DNA of 64,000 nucleotides from UBA7672 sp963718145 (lineage in GTDB: Bacteria > Pseudomonadota > Alphaproteobacteria > Caulobacterales > Hyphomonadaceae), in contig CAVQYJ010000023.1 in assembly GCA_963718145.1 (NCBI GenBank), positions 868,001 to 932,000 of the forward strand, given 5' to 3'. The position numbers and the translations under genes are program-made. Every line of letters begins with the position of its first letter. Within the stretch, counting starts at the first letter, position 1. The notes under the pieces were generated by a model. The model was given only the letters and a program-made list of their open reading frames with translations, was not told where the DNA came from and did no database searches. Below are positions 53,142 to 62,700 of this stretch, one piece after another.

Positions 53142-54635
53142 ATGATCCGTCTGAAGTCATCCTTTGCATTGGCTGTGGCAGCGCTGGCGCTGCAGCTTGC
53201 TGCATGCTCTCCCGCCAAGCCGGTGGAGACAGCCAAGGCGGAGACGCCTGCGAAGCCTGACCTGTCGGTCAAGGAAAGCGAGAAGACGGCGCTCGACGCC
53301 TACATCGCCAAGCCTGACCCCGCCTACAAATGGGAGCTGAAGGCGAGCTATCCAGGCGATGGGCAGACCACCTACGTGCTGGAGATGACCTCGCAGAGCT
53401 GGCGCACCGAAGCCGAGGTCGACCGCCCCGTGTGGACGCACTGGATGACGATCGTGAAGCCCGCCGAGGTGAAACACGACAAGGCCCTGCTCTTCATCTG
53501 GCAGGGCGACAACGACGATCCGGCGCCCACGAAGGCGCAGGACCGCTCCATCCGCATGGCGAAAGAGACGGGCTCGGTCGTCGCTGAAATCGGCATGGTC
53601 CCGAACCAGCCGCTCTACTTCGCCGATTCGAAAGACAAGGCCCGCTACGAAGACGATCTCATCGCGTATACCCGCGTGAAGCACTTCACGACCAAGGACG
53701 ATGAATGGCTGGTCCGTCTCGCCATGGTGAAGTCCGGCGTCAAGGCGATGGATGCGACCCAGGAATTCATGAAGTCGGAGGCCGGCGGCGGCGTTGCGAT
53801 CAACCAGTTCGTGGTCGCCGGCGCCTCGAAGCGCGGCTGGACCACCTGGCTGGTCGGCGCGGTGGACGAGCGCGTCATCGGCATCATGCCCATGGTGATC
53901 GACGCCCTGAATTCCGAAGAGATCACCAAACATCATTTCGAAGTGCTGGGCTTCTTCGCGCCGTCGCTGGAGGACTACGTCAATCACGGCCTGTTCCCGC
54001 ACAGGATCGGCACGCCGGAATACCAGGCTGTGCTGGCGATCGAGGACCCCTACAATTATCGCGGCCGGGCGCGGCTCACGATCCCGAAATTCATTGTCAA
54101 CGCATCCGGCGACCAGTTCTTCCTGCCGGACAATTCGCAGTTCTACTATTCGGCGATGCCGGACGAAAAACGCATCCGCTATGTCGAGAACTCGAAGCAC
54201 AATCTCGCCGAGACGGATGCGATCGACAGTGCTCTTGCCTGGTACAATTCGGTCATCACCGGCGGCAAGCGGCCGGACTATTCCTGGACGAAGGCCGCCG
54301 ACGGCGCTTTGACGGTCAAGACGGTGGACACGCCGAGGGAGGTCAAGCTCTGGCAGGCGCACAATGACAAGTCGCGCGACTTCCGTGTCGAGGAGATCGG
54401 CAACGCCTACACATCCACGGTGATGCAGCCGCAGGCGGACGGGACGTATGTGGCGCACATCGACAAGCCGGCGAAGGGCTACACCGCCTTCTTCATCGAG
54501 CTGACCTATGACAGCGCCCTGCCCTCGGCGCCGTTCAATTTCACCACGGAAGTCAGCATCGTGCCCGACGTGCTGCCCTTCAAATGGGAAGACGCGGCGG
54601 CGAAGTACGCAAAGACCAAGCCGAAATTGCCGTGA
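53142..54635 (+). CDS. PhoPQ-activated pathogenicity-related (PqaA-like) lipoprotein
   Basis: Exported alpha/beta-hydrolase-fold protein of 497 residues. Lipobox LAAC (Cys about 22), then the PhoPQ_related domain: WTHWMTIVKP, FIWQGDNDDPAPTKAQDRSI and AGASKRGWTTWLVGAVDERV, the family core with the nucleophile-elbow Ser. LTIPKFIVNASGDQFFLPDN carries the acid residue and NSKHNLAET a possible His. The enzymatic activity of the family is unknown. Confidence 0.88.
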   Translation: MIRLKSSFALAVAALALQLAACSPAKPVETAKAETPAKPDLSVKESEKTALDAYIAKPDPAYKWELKASYPGDGQTTYVLEMTSQSWRTEAEVDRPVWTHWMTIVKPAEVKHDKALLFIWQGDNDDPAPTKAQDRSIRMAKETGSVVAEIGMVPNQPLYFADSKDKARYEDDLIAYTRVKHFTTKDDEWLVRLAMVKSGVKAMDATQEFMKSEAGGGVAINQFVVAGASKRGWTTWLVGAVDERVIGIMPMVIDALNSEEITKHHFEVLGFFAPSLEDYVNHGLFPHRIGTPEYQAVLAIEDPYNYRGRARLTIPKFIVNASGDQFFLPDNSQFYYSAMPDEKRIRYVENSKHNLAETDAIDSALAWYNSVITGGKRPDYSWTKAADGALTVKTVDTPREVKLWQAHNDKSRDFRVEEIGNAYTSTVMQPQADGTYVAHIDKPAKGYTAFFIELTYDSALPSAPFNFTTEVSIVPDVLPFKWEDAAAKYAKTKPKLP

Positions 54636-54698
54636 TTGCTGCGTGAGCTTGAGAAATCGCGGCCGCGCGCGCAGACAGGGCGCACAGTGGAGGACGCG

Positions 54699-55460
54699 AT
54701 GCGCTACGTGATGGTGGGGCTGGCGGTGCTGGCGGCGGCGTGCGGGGAGTCGCGCGTCGGGGTGGTCGATGCGCCTGCGGCGGATGCCGCCGACGCTACA
54801 AGGGTCGTGGCGGCAGGCGTAGCGGCGTGCACGACATCCGCCCTGCCGCTGACGGGCGCGTGCGCCGACGCCAATCCCGCGCTGTTTCTTGTGATCGACG
54901 ACAAGCGGGAGACGGCGGCGCGCGGGTGTGTGTGGCGGACGGAGGAGGTGAAGCTCGCTGACGACGAAGCCCTGGTGTTCCGTGCGCAGGACTGCACGGG
55001 CGAGCAATGGGACCAGCAGCTGTATTCGCTGGTCGGTCACTATCTCAAAGTGCGCCCGGCGCCGCTGCCGGAGGACCAGGCGAGCTTCGTGGCTGAGATT
55101 TTCGAGGTCGGCGGCGGACAGACGGCCGAGCAGGTAGCGCTGCAGACTCTGGCCAATGCGCCCGAGGACCAGCGCGCCCGTTGCATCACCGCGCCGCTGA
55201 CGGGCTTCAAGGTGGCGGGGCGTGCATTCGAGCTGACGCCGAATGACGAGCTGACCCGGGAAATGGATCAGGCCAGTCTTGGCGAGCCCTGGGATGCGTG
55301 CGGGCCCAATGGCGTGACCATGGATGCGATCCAGTTCTGGGAAGGCCGCGGCCGCCATGCGCTGTTCCACATGCTGGGCCAGGACGACCCTCTGTGGGAT
55401 CCGGCAAGCTTTACGTTCTACGTGAAGAATCCGGATGGAAGCTGGTCGAAGAAGGACTGA
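54699..55460 (+). CDS. Hypothetical lipoprotein
   Basis: Protein of 253 residues with lipobox LAAAC (Cys about 15) after MRYVMVGLAV. The mature part contains four further Cys and a C-terminal segment DPLWDPASFTFYVKNPDGSW. No domain was recognised. It follows the PqaA-like gene by 63 bp, same strand. The start at 54699 begins the signal; an upstream in-frame start at 54636 adds unlikely residues. Confidence 0.65.
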   Translation: MRYVMVGLAVLAAACGESRVGVVDAPAADAADATRVVAAGVAACTTSALPLTGACADANPALFLVIDDKRETAARGCVWRTEEVKLADDEALVFRAQDCTGEQWDQQLYSLVGHYLKVRPAPLPEDQASFVAEIFEVGGGQTAEQVALQTLANAPEDQRARCITAPLTGFKVAGRAFELTPNDELTREMDQASLGEPWDACGPNGVTMDAIQFWEGRGRHALFHMLGQDDPLWDPASFTFYVKNPDGSWSKKD

Positions 55461-55535
55461 TGCAGTCAGCGCTGGATCGCGCTGTTTCGCGGCAGGGCTT
55501 TGAGGCGTAGCATCTGCGCGTTCCTCGGAGGACAG

Positions 55536-55922
55536 ATGATGGTTCGCGTGCCGCTGCTTGGACTCCTGCTTTTTGCCGCTGGTCCGCTTTCAGGTTGCGC
55601 AAACCTGCCGGCCCTGAACCCGGACGAGGCGAGCCCGCCCGCTGCCTCGGCGCCCGCGATTGCCGGCGGATATGCGCCGGCCAATCTTGCCAATCCCGAT
55701 GTTGCGAAGGCTGAGAGGCTGGCGGTGGACGAGATCTACAAGCGCGAGCCGCAACGCAGCCTGGTCGAGAATGTGGTGCGCGAACAGCAGGTGGTCGCCG
55801 GCCTGAACTATCGCTTCACAGTCAAGATGAGTGGGCAGAACTCGTATCGGATCGTGGTGTTCAGGCCGCTGCAGGGCGAGATGAGCGTCACCAGCTTCGA
55901 GAAGCTGACGCCTCTCAACTAA
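55536..55922 (+). CDS. Cystatin-like domain lipoprotein
   Basis: Protein of 128 residues. Lipobox LSGC (Cys21). The mature domain resembles cystatin, the cysteine-protease inhibitor fold: GGY at 44-46, helix DVAKAERLAVDEIYKRE, then QVVAG (85-89) followed by LNYRFTVKM and SYRIVVFRPLQG. The QxVxG loop and N-terminal GG are the inhibitory contacts of family I25. GGAGG precedes the paired ATGs (55536/55539). Bacterial cystatins are uncommon; whether it inhibits a protease is untested. It converges on the fRMsr gene with a 4-bp overlap. Confidence 0.72.
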   Translation: MMVRVPLLGLLLFAAGPLSGCANLPALNPDEASPPAASAPAIAGGYAPANLANPDVAKAERLAVDEIYKREPQRSLVENVVREQQVVAGLNYRFTVKMSGQNSYRIVVFRPLQGEMSVTSFEKLTPLN

Positions 55923-56410
55923 CTCATCATCGCGCGGCACACGGCTTCGAGCCCGCGTGCGTCAGCTTCGTCGAACGCTGCGAAGTCAGTGGAATCGACG
56001 TCGAGGACGGCCGCCAGCGCACCGGTCGCATCGAACACCGGGACGACGATCTCCGAATTCGAGCGGGAATCGCACGCGATGTGGCCGGGAAACTGGTGGA
56101 CGTCGGGGACGATGATGGTCTCGCGCTTCGCGGCGGCCGCGCCGCAGACACCCTTTCCAAAAGCGATGCGCAGGCAGCCCAGCGTGCCCTGGTAAGGGCC
56201 GACGACGAGTTCTGCAGGCTTGCGCGGATCGACCTCGTAAAACCCGCACCAGAAGAAGCGCGCCTCGAATGCGCCGACCAGCAGTGAGACGGTGGTGGCG
56301 AAACGCGCGGTGCGCGAAGTCTCGCCGCTGACGACGGACGCAACCTCGGCGGCGAGTTCGCGATAGCGCGCCGCCTTGTCAGCGGGGTAGTCGATCCGCG
56401 TTTCAGCCAT
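55919..56410 (-). CDS. Free methionine-(R)-sulfoxide reductase (GAF type)
   Basis: GAF-fold enzyme of 163 residues that reduces free Met-R-sulfoxide. Catalytic and resolving cysteines are in GTLGCLRIAFGKGVCGAAA and FPGHIACDSRSNSEIV, the YebR/MsrC arrangement. WCGFYEVDPRKPAELVVGPY is the usual N-terminal block. It is followed upstream by a MarR gene on the same strand 8 bp away, so both may be part of one oxidative-stress unit. Confidence 0.92.
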   Translation of the reverse strand: MAETRIDYPADKAARYRELAAEVASVVSGETSRTARFATTVSLLVGAFEARFFWCGFYEVDPRKPAELVVGPYQGTLGCLRIAFGKGVCGAAAAKRETIIVPDVHQFPGHIACDSRSNSEIVVPVFDATGALAAVLDVDSTDFAAFDEADARGLEAVCRAMMS

Positions 56411-56418
56411 GAGAAAGA

Positions 56419-56826
56419 CTACTGCTTCGCAAGGCGTCCGTGGAGCGTTTCCAGCGTCGCCGCGAATTCCTTCTGCTGCGCGCTGCTGAGCGCTTCGATT
56501 GCGGCGGTGAGACGGTGGACAGGGTCATGGTCGAGGAGCGCCTTGCCGCTGGCGGTGAGATCGATGCGGCGGATGCGGCGGTCTTCCGGATCGGCCTTCA
56601 CCGTCACGAAGTTCTTGCGCGCAAGGGCTGCGACCGCGCGCGAGGCGGGAGCATGGGTTACCCCCAGGTGTGTTGCTACGCCGCCGACGGTGCGGGCCTG
56701 GCGGCTGGCGCGCGCGAGATAGCGCAGGACCGCCCATTGCCCGGCGTGAATCGCCTTGGGTCCGCGGCTTTCGTATACGGCGCGCGCAGTCTGCTCGAGC
56801 AGGCGCGCCACAACACTGGCATCCAT
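56419..56826 (-). CDS. MarR-family transcriptional regulator
   Basis: Winged-helix regulator of 135 residues: AIHAGQWAVLRYLARASRQA, the recognition helix in GVTHAPASRAVAALARKNFV and the wing ADPEDRRIRRIDLT. MarR proteins often respond to oxidants or phenolics; pairing with fRMsr favours an oxidative signal (inference). It probably represses its own operon from the region just upstream. Confidence 0.88.
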   Translation of the reverse strand: MDASVVARLLEQTARAVYESRGPKAIHAGQWAVLRYLARASRQARTVGGVATHLGVTHAPASRAVAALARKNFVTVKADPEDRRIRRIDLTASGKALLDHDPVHRLTAAIEALSSAQQKEFAATLETLHGRLAKQ

Positions 56827-57139
56827 ACGGGTTGGGTCCCTAGGTGAGCTTGCAGCCTGTGCCCTCGCAGCGTCCCGTATGAACCCACGTGCGAGAACCG
56901 TTTAGTGTTAGCCATTAGCAAATAAAAAACAGACCAGAATGTCGAATACAGTCTTTCGCGAGATCGTGCGACGGCGGTCCGTCCTGAATACTGTTAAGTT
57001 TCGAGCTGAATTCCTTAACCGATAAACCCAGATCATACGCCAGACCACGTCAGGTCTTTGGAGATACAGCCAAGGCGTGCGCCTGGCTGGTTGCTACGCT
57101 GAATCGACCGGGTCAGACCTAGGATGTGCAGGGAAATAC
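56827..57139. other. AT-rich intergenic region upstream of the marR operon
   Basis: No gene is supported here. The DNA is AT-rich at 56900-57040. TTAGC occurs twice 8 bp apart (within 56908-56921, GTTAGCCATTAGC), close to where the marR promoter is expected, and may be part of a MarR operator. Function is inferred only from position. Confidence 0.3.
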
Positions 57140-57213
57140 TGGAGCGGGTGAAGGGAATCGAACCCTCGTCGTAAGCTTGGGAAGCTTCTGCTCTGCCATT
57201 GAGCTACACCCGC
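57140..57213 (-). tRNA. tRNA-Gly (CCC)
   Basis: A 74-nt cloverleaf on the minus strand: acceptor GCGGGTG/CACCCGC, anticodon loop TTCCCAA (anticodon CCC), T-loop TTCGATT, and encoded CCA (complement of 57140-57142). The outermost anticodon-stem pair is mismatched (G-A), otherwise the fold is regular. Confidence 0.93.
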
Positions 57214-57395
57214 ATCCCACGGTGATCTACCATCCTACCCCACCCCGCGACAGCCGGGAAACTGGCGTGGTCGCCTCCAAGGTGCAAGCTTGTAACGGTG
57301 ATTCTGGCGCCCGGCCTCCCCCATCTGGAGTATTCCGCCCATCCCGTCGCATTTCTTCTTGACCGCATGCGCTGGCCTGCCGTGAGGTCTGTTGC

Positions 57396-58844
57396 ATGAC
57401 CTCGCCGGGGGCCTTTGTCATATTCGGGGCGACGGGCGATCTGGCCCGGCGGATGCTGTTTCCGTCCCTGTATTTCCTCGACTTGGATGGACTTCTGCCG
57501 TCCGGGCTGAAAATCGTTGGCGCCGCAAGGTCAAGGCATACGGACGACGAGTTCCGTTCCGAGGTCGAAACAGCCGTCCGGGAGCGCGCCGGGAGCTTCT
57601 TTTCGAGCCACGCCTGGGAGGTGTTCGCCAAGCGCCTGACCTATTGTGGCGGAGACGCCTCCGACGCCGCCAGCTATGTCGTGCTCAAGGACAAGCTCAG
57701 CGGGGCGGGCGAGGCGCTGTTCTACCTCTCGACCTCGCCAGCGCTCTACACGCCTATCGTGCGCGGCCTGGCCTCCCAGGGCCTGACGGTGGAGCCCAAC
57801 CGCATCATCGTCGAAAAGCCGATCGGCAAGAGCCGGGCAACCTGCGAGGCGATCAACGAGGCGATCGCGGCGCACTTCAGCGAACAGCGCATCTTCCGGA
57901 TCGACCACTATCTCGGCAAGGAGACGGTCCAGAACCTCATCGCGCTCCGCTTCGCCAATGCGCTCTTCGAGCCTTTGTGGAACCGCCACAACATCGATCA
58001 CGTGCAGATCACCATCGCCGAGACGCTCGGCGTCGAGGGGCGCTTTGCCTATTACGACGAATATGGCGCAACCCGCGACATGGTGCAGAACCACCTGCTC
58101 CAGCTTCTCTGCCTGATCGCCATGGAACCGCCCTCCAACCTGCGCCCGGAGTCAGTGCGCGGGGAGAAGGTGAAGGTGCTGCGCAGCCTGCGCCCCATCC
58201 GCGACTCCGAGCTGGCGCAGAAGACGGTGCGCGGCCAGTACACCCGCGGCGTCGCGGACGGAAAGAGCGTGCCGGGCTATGTGGAAGAGGAAGGCGGCAA
58301 GCCGTCCGACACCGAAACCTTCGTCGCCCTCTGCGCCCATCTCGACAACTGGCGCTGGGCCGGCGTGCCGTTCTACCTGCGCACCGGCAAGCGGCTGCCC
58401 AACCGCGAATCCCAGATCACCGTCCAGTTCAAGGACGTGCCGCACTCGATCTTCAACGGCAACGCGCTGATGGCCAACCGGCTGACCATCACGCTGCAAC
58501 CGGAAGAGTCGATCGCCCTCACCATCATGAACAAGACGCCGACGCTGACGCAGGGCGGTTATGAACTTCAGCCGCTCACCCTCAACCTCTCGCTGATCGA
58601 CGCGTTCAAGGGCGAGAAGCGGCGGCGCATCGCCTATGAGCGGCTGCTGCTCGAAGCCATCAACGACAACTCGACGCTGTTTGTCCGTCGCGACGAAGCC
58701 GAGGCCGCGTGGCTGTGGATCGACCGCATCATCGAAGGATGGAGCCGCACCGGCATGAAGCCCGCCCCCTACCAGGCCGGAAGCTGGGGCCCGGCGGGCG
58801 CCTTCGCCCTGACCGAACGCAACGGCCATAGCTGGTACGAATGA
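57396..58844 (+). CDS. zwf: Glucose-6-phosphate 1-dehydrogenase
   Basis: First enzyme of the Entner-Doudoroff route, oxidising glucose 6-phosphate to 6-phosphogluconolactone; 482 residues, normal length. N-terminal IFGATGDLARRMLFPSLY is the NADP site; RIDHYLGKETVQN holds the catalytic signature with its Lys and His. GVPFYLRTGKRLPNR lies in the C-terminal domain. It heads the zwf-pgl-hydrolase-edd-eda series. The stop is followed by a duplicated junction with pgl. Confidence 0.96.
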   Translation: MTSPGAFVIFGATGDLARRMLFPSLYFLDLDGLLPSGLKIVGAARSRHTDDEFRSEVETAVRERAGSFFSSHAWEVFAKRLTYCGGDASDAASYVVLKDKLSGAGEALFYLSTSPALYTPIVRGLASQGLTVEPNRIIVEKPIGKSRATCEAINEAIAAHFSEQRIFRIDHYLGKETVQNLIALRFANALFEPLWNRHNIDHVQITIAETLGVEGRFAYYDEYGATRDMVQNHLLQLLCLIAMEPPSNLRPESVRGEKVKVLRSLRPIRDSELAQKTVRGQYTRGVADGKSVPGYVEEEGGKPSDTETFVALCAHLDNWRWAGVPFYLRTGKRLPNRESQITVQFKDVPHSIFNGNALMANRLTITLQPEESIALTIMNKTPTLTQGGYELQPLTLNLSLIDAFKGEKRRRIAYERLLLEAINDNSTLFVRRDEAEAAWLWIDRIIEGWSRTGMKPAPYQAGSWGPAGAFALTERNGHSWYE

Positions 58845-58857
58845 TGGGCTGGTACGA

Positions 58858-59556
58858 ATGAGCCACGAGGAAACCTTCTTCCAGGACCGCAAGAAGCTGT
58901 TCGTCGGCCTGACGAACGATTTCGCGGAGCGGCTGGAAGCGCTCACCACCAAGGGCCGGCGCAAGGCGAGCCTGGCGCTGGCCGGAGGCACGACGCCGGG
59001 GCCGCTCTATGAGGCGCTGTCGAACCTGCCCCTCAAATGGGAGAAGGTGAGCTGCACGCTGACCGATGAGCGCTGGGTGAGCCCGGAAGACCCCGCCAGC
59101 AATGAATGGCTGATCCGCGATCTCCTGCTGAAGCGCCGCGCGTCAGCGGCGACGTTCTACGGCTTCAAGACCAACCACGCCAAGGCGAGCGGCGGCGCCG
59201 CGATCGCCGAAAAGCGCATCGCCCCAATCATGCCGTTCGACATCTGCCTGATCGGCATGGGACCGGACGGCCATATCGCCTCGCTGATCCCGGGAGCGGA
59301 AGGGTTCGACGCGGCCGCCGACCCTGCCGGAGCGCGCAAGCTCGCCGGCATCCACGCGCCGGGAGCGGCCGGCGCGCCAGAGCGCATGACGCTCACCGTG
59401 CCCGGCATCCTCTCCTCGCGCCGGATCGTGCTGTTGTTCATGGGCGCCGACAAGCTCGCCATCTACAATGAAGCCAAGGAAGGCAAGGGCGTGTCGCCGG
59501 TGAAGGATCTCCTGCTTCAGAAGAAAATCCCGGTCCACGCCTTCTGGGCGCCGTGA
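58858..59556 (+). CDS. pgl: 6-phosphogluconolactonase
   Basis: Hydrolyses 6-phosphogluconolactone to 6-phosphogluconate; 232 residues. SLALAGGTTPGPLYEAL and LTDERWVSPEDPASNE are the family motifs, and LIGMGPDGHIASLIPGAEG carries the catalytic His. Begins 14 bp after zwf, in the second copy of a 14-bp repeat that also ends zwf. Co-transcription with zwf is almost certain. Confidence 0.95.
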   Translation: MSHEETFFQDRKKLFVGLTNDFAERLEALTTKGRRKASLALAGGTTPGPLYEALSNLPLKWEKVSCTLTDERWVSPEDPASNEWLIRDLLLKRRASAATFYGFKTNHAKASGGAAIAEKRIAPIMPFDICLIGMGPDGHIASLIPGAEGFDAAADPAGARKLAGIHAPGAAGAPERMTLTVPGILSSRRIVLLFMGADKLAIYNEAKEGKGVSPVKDLLLQKKIPVHAFWAP

Positions 59557-59583
59557 TCCATCGCGCGACAGGAGGAGCCGGCT

Positions 59584-60657
59584 GTGACTCATCCTCCCAT
59601 CGAACGGATTGAACGCGTGGTCGTGCCGCTGCTGCGGTCGCTGGAAACGCTGGGACTGATTGCACGCCATCTGCACCCGCCCGACCTGGCAGGCATGCTC
59701 GACGGCGTGGGGACGCCCGACAAGGAGCTGCGCGATGCTCGCGCGGCCTCGCAGCCCTGGCCCGAGGCCTATGCCGCGCTCGGCGCTCAGCTGGATGCGT
59801 CCAGCGATGAAACACTTGCCGCCTTCGACGGCCTGCGCGCTTCGGCGACCGATCCGGGCGGCGTGCGCGAGGTGTTCCGCGCCATGCGCCACGTACCGAA
59901 GGCGCTGGACGCACTCTATCCGCTCGCAGGCCTGCTGCCTCCGGTGAACCGATTCTTTCTCGATCCCGCCCTGCGCAAGGACGAAGACTTCCAGAAGCGA
60001 TTCCTCAAGCCGCCCCTGGACGGCAGGGGCGTCATCCGCTTCGGCGACGACCCGAACGCGCGCGAAACCGTGTGGGCCTATGTGCCGGAGACGTATTCGC
60101 CCGATGTGCAGCATCCGCTGGTGATGGCGCTGCACGGCGGGGGCGGACGCGGACGCGCCTTCCTGTGGAGCTGGGTGCGCGCCGCACGCAGCCGCGGCGC
60201 GATCCTTGTCGCGCCAACATCGCTAGGCGATACCTGGGCGATCCAGGGCGAGGACCGCGACACGCCGCACCTTGCCCACATCCTCGGCTTCCTGCGCGAA
60301 AGGTGGAGCATCGACGCCAGCCGCATGCTGCTCACCGGAATGAGCGACGGGGGCACGTTCACCTACATTTCCGGGCTCGAGCCCTCCTCGCCCTTCACGC
60401 ATCTGGCGCCTGTCGCGGCGGCCTATCATCCGATGCTGATCCACATCGCAGACGAGGAGCGCCTCAGGGGCCTGCCCGTCCACATCATCCATGGCGTCCA
60501 GGACTGGATGTTCCATGTCGGCATGGGCCGCGAGTCCTACCACTTCTTCAGATCCGCCGGCGCCGCCGTGACCTACCGCGAGATCGACGACCTCAGCCAC
60601 ACCTACTCCCTCGACCTCAGCACGATGATCCTGGAGTGGCTCTCGCAGCCTTCCTGA
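59584..60657 (+). CDS. Alpha/beta hydrolase, phospholipase/carboxylesterase-like
   Basis: Protein of 357 residues. The N-terminal 130 residues are helical and unassigned. The C-terminal hydrolase domain begins ETVWAYVPETYSPDVQHPLV, with oxyanion segment ALHGGGGRGR, nucleophile Ser in LLTGMSDGGTF, acid Asp in GVQDWMFHV and His in DDLSHTYS. Resembles the dienelactone-hydrolase/esterase group. It lies between pgl and edd, 27 bp after pgl, but a sugar-related substrate is only a guess. Confidence 0.82.
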   Translation: MTHPPIERIERVVVPLLRSLETLGLIARHLHPPDLAGMLDGVGTPDKELRDARAASQPWPEAYAALGAQLDASSDETLAAFDGLRASATDPGGVREVFRAMRHVPKALDALYPLAGLLPPVNRFFLDPALRKDEDFQKRFLKPPLDGRGVIRFGDDPNARETVWAYVPETYSPDVQHPLVMALHGGGGRGRAFLWSWVRAARSRGAILVAPTSLGDTWAIQGEDRDTPHLAHILGFLRERWSIDASRMLLTGMSDGGTFTYISGLEPSSPFTHLAPVAAAYHPMLIHIADEERLRGLPVHIIHGVQDWMFHVGMGRESYHFFRSAGAAVTYREIDDLSHTYSLDLSTMILEWLSQPS

Positions 60658-60877
60658 GCCCTGCCGTTCTTCAAAGACTTCAACACCGAGATCACCACCA
60701 GAAGCACAGGCTCCTTGGTGAACTTTGTGCGAGCTTGATGTCGTTGGTGTTCGAATCTTCGTCCTTGAGCTCGGAACCTCGGAAAGAGGCAGACATCAGG
60801 ATCAATGCCTTTCTTGCCGCTGTTCCCTGGCGCAAACCAGTCTACCATATCTGCAGTCCATCTGAATCGAGGCGCAC

Positions 60878-62700
60878 ATGCCTGCTCTCCATCCCAAGAT
60901 CGCCGAGGTTACGGCGCGCATCGTCGAGAAGAGCCGACCTTCTCGCGCCGCCTATCTCGCGCGGATCGACGAGGCGCGGAAGGCGGGGCCGGGGCGCCAG
61001 CATCTGTCGTGCGGGAATCTCGCGCACGCCTTCGCCGCCTCCCCCCTGGGTGACAAGCTGACCATTCGCGGTCGCGCTCCCAACATCGGCATCGTCACCA
61101 GCTACAACGACATGCTGAGCGCGCACGAGCCCTTCGGCGGCTATCCCGACATCATCAAGGATGCGGCCCGCAAGGCGGGCGGCGCGGCGCAGGTGGCGGG
61201 CGGCACGCCGGCAATGTGCGATGGCGTGACGCAAGGCCGGCCGGGGATGGAGCTGTCGCTGTTCTCGCGCGATGTCATCGCGCTCTCCACGGCGGTGGCG
61301 CTGACGCATGATGCGTTCGACGCCGCGCTGATGCTGGGCACGTGCGACAAGATCGTGCCGGGGCTGGTGATCGGCGCGCTGAGCTTCGGCCACCTGCCGA
61401 TTCTCTTTCTCCCGCCGGGCCGATGCCGTCGGGCATCAACAACAAGGAAAAGGCGAAGGTGCGTGAGCTCTTCGCGCTGGGCCAGGTGAACCGCGAACAG
61501 CTCCTGGAAGCGGAAGCCGCAAGTTATCACACGGCCGGCACATGCACCTTCTACGGCACAGCGAATTCCAACCAGATGATGATGGAGCTGATGGGCGTTC
61601 ACCTGCCCGGAACGGCTTTCGTCAATCCCGGCACGCCCCTGCGCGACGCCCTGCTGCGCGCGGCGGCGGGGCGGTGCATCGAGCTGGCGAAATCGGGTGA
61701 TCGACCGTTCGGCCATGTGATCGACGAGAGATCGGTGGTGAACGCCCTGGTCGGCCTGATGGCGACGGGCGGCTCCACCAACCATGCCCTGCACCTGCCG
61801 GCGATGGCGGCGGCGGCCGGCATCATCGTCGACTGGGATGATTTCTCGGATGTGTCGCAGGTGACGCCGCTTCTGGCGCGCGTCTATCCCAACGGATCGG
61901 CGGACGTGAACCAGTTCCATGCGGCAGGCGGCATGGCGTTCCTGACGCGCGAACTCCTGTCGGCGGGGCTGCTGCACGGCGACACGCTCACCAATGCGGG
62001 CAATGGCCTCGCGGACTACACGATGGAGCCGTGGCTCGACGGCGGCAAGCTTGCGTGGCGGCCCGGCGCGGAGACATCGCTGGACGAGACCATCCTGCGT
62101 CCGGTGTCGTCGCCCTTTGAGGTCGAGGGCGGGATTCGCCTGCTGACGGGGTCGCTGGGCCGAGGCGTCATCAAGATCTCGTCCGTGCCGCCGGACCGGC
62201 GGCGCATCGAGGCGCCGGCGGCGATCTTCGAAAGCCAGGCGGCGTTCCAGGCCGCGTTCAAGGCCGGCAAGCTGGACCGCGACGTCGTCGTCGTGGTGCG
62301 CTTCCAGGGACCGCGCGCCAACGGCATGCCGGAGCTGCATTCGCTGACGCCGGCGCTCACCGGGCTGCAGAACAAGGGGTTCCGGGTTGCGCTGGTGACG
62401 GACGGGCGGATGTCGGGCGCGTCAGGCTCGGTCCCGGCGGCGATCCATGTCGTGCCGGGGGCGGATGCCGACTCAGCACTGTCCCGCATTCTCGACGGCG
62501 ATGTCGTCGTGGTCGACGCCGAGGCGGGAACGCTGGACCTGCGGGTTGACCCCGCCGAACTCGCGCGCCGCCGCGCTGCCCCGCAGCCTGCGGCCGAGCC
62601 GGGCTGGGGCCGCGAGCTTTTTGCGCCCTTCCGCGCCATGGCGATCGACCCGGAACGTGGCGGCGGCATATTCGACGTGATCACCGGAGCAGGCGCATGA
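60878..62700 (+). pseudogene. edd: Phosphogluconate dehydratase, split by a one-base frameshift
   Basis: Entner-Doudoroff enzyme, [4Fe-4S] cluster, converts 6-phosphogluconate to KDPG. The first frame (from 60878) runs from MPALHPKIAEVTARIVEKS through AALMLGTCDKIVPGLVIGAL to HLPILFLP. At about 61413-61418 the reading shifts; the following frame continues with GPMPSGINNKEKAKVRELFA and ASYHTAGTCTFYGTANSNQM to the normal end FDVITGAGA at 62700. One inserted base in the CTCCCGCCGGG stretch restores a complete protein of about 607 residues. Since zwf, pgl and eda are intact, a sequencing error is at least as likely as true loss. Confidence 0.88.
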
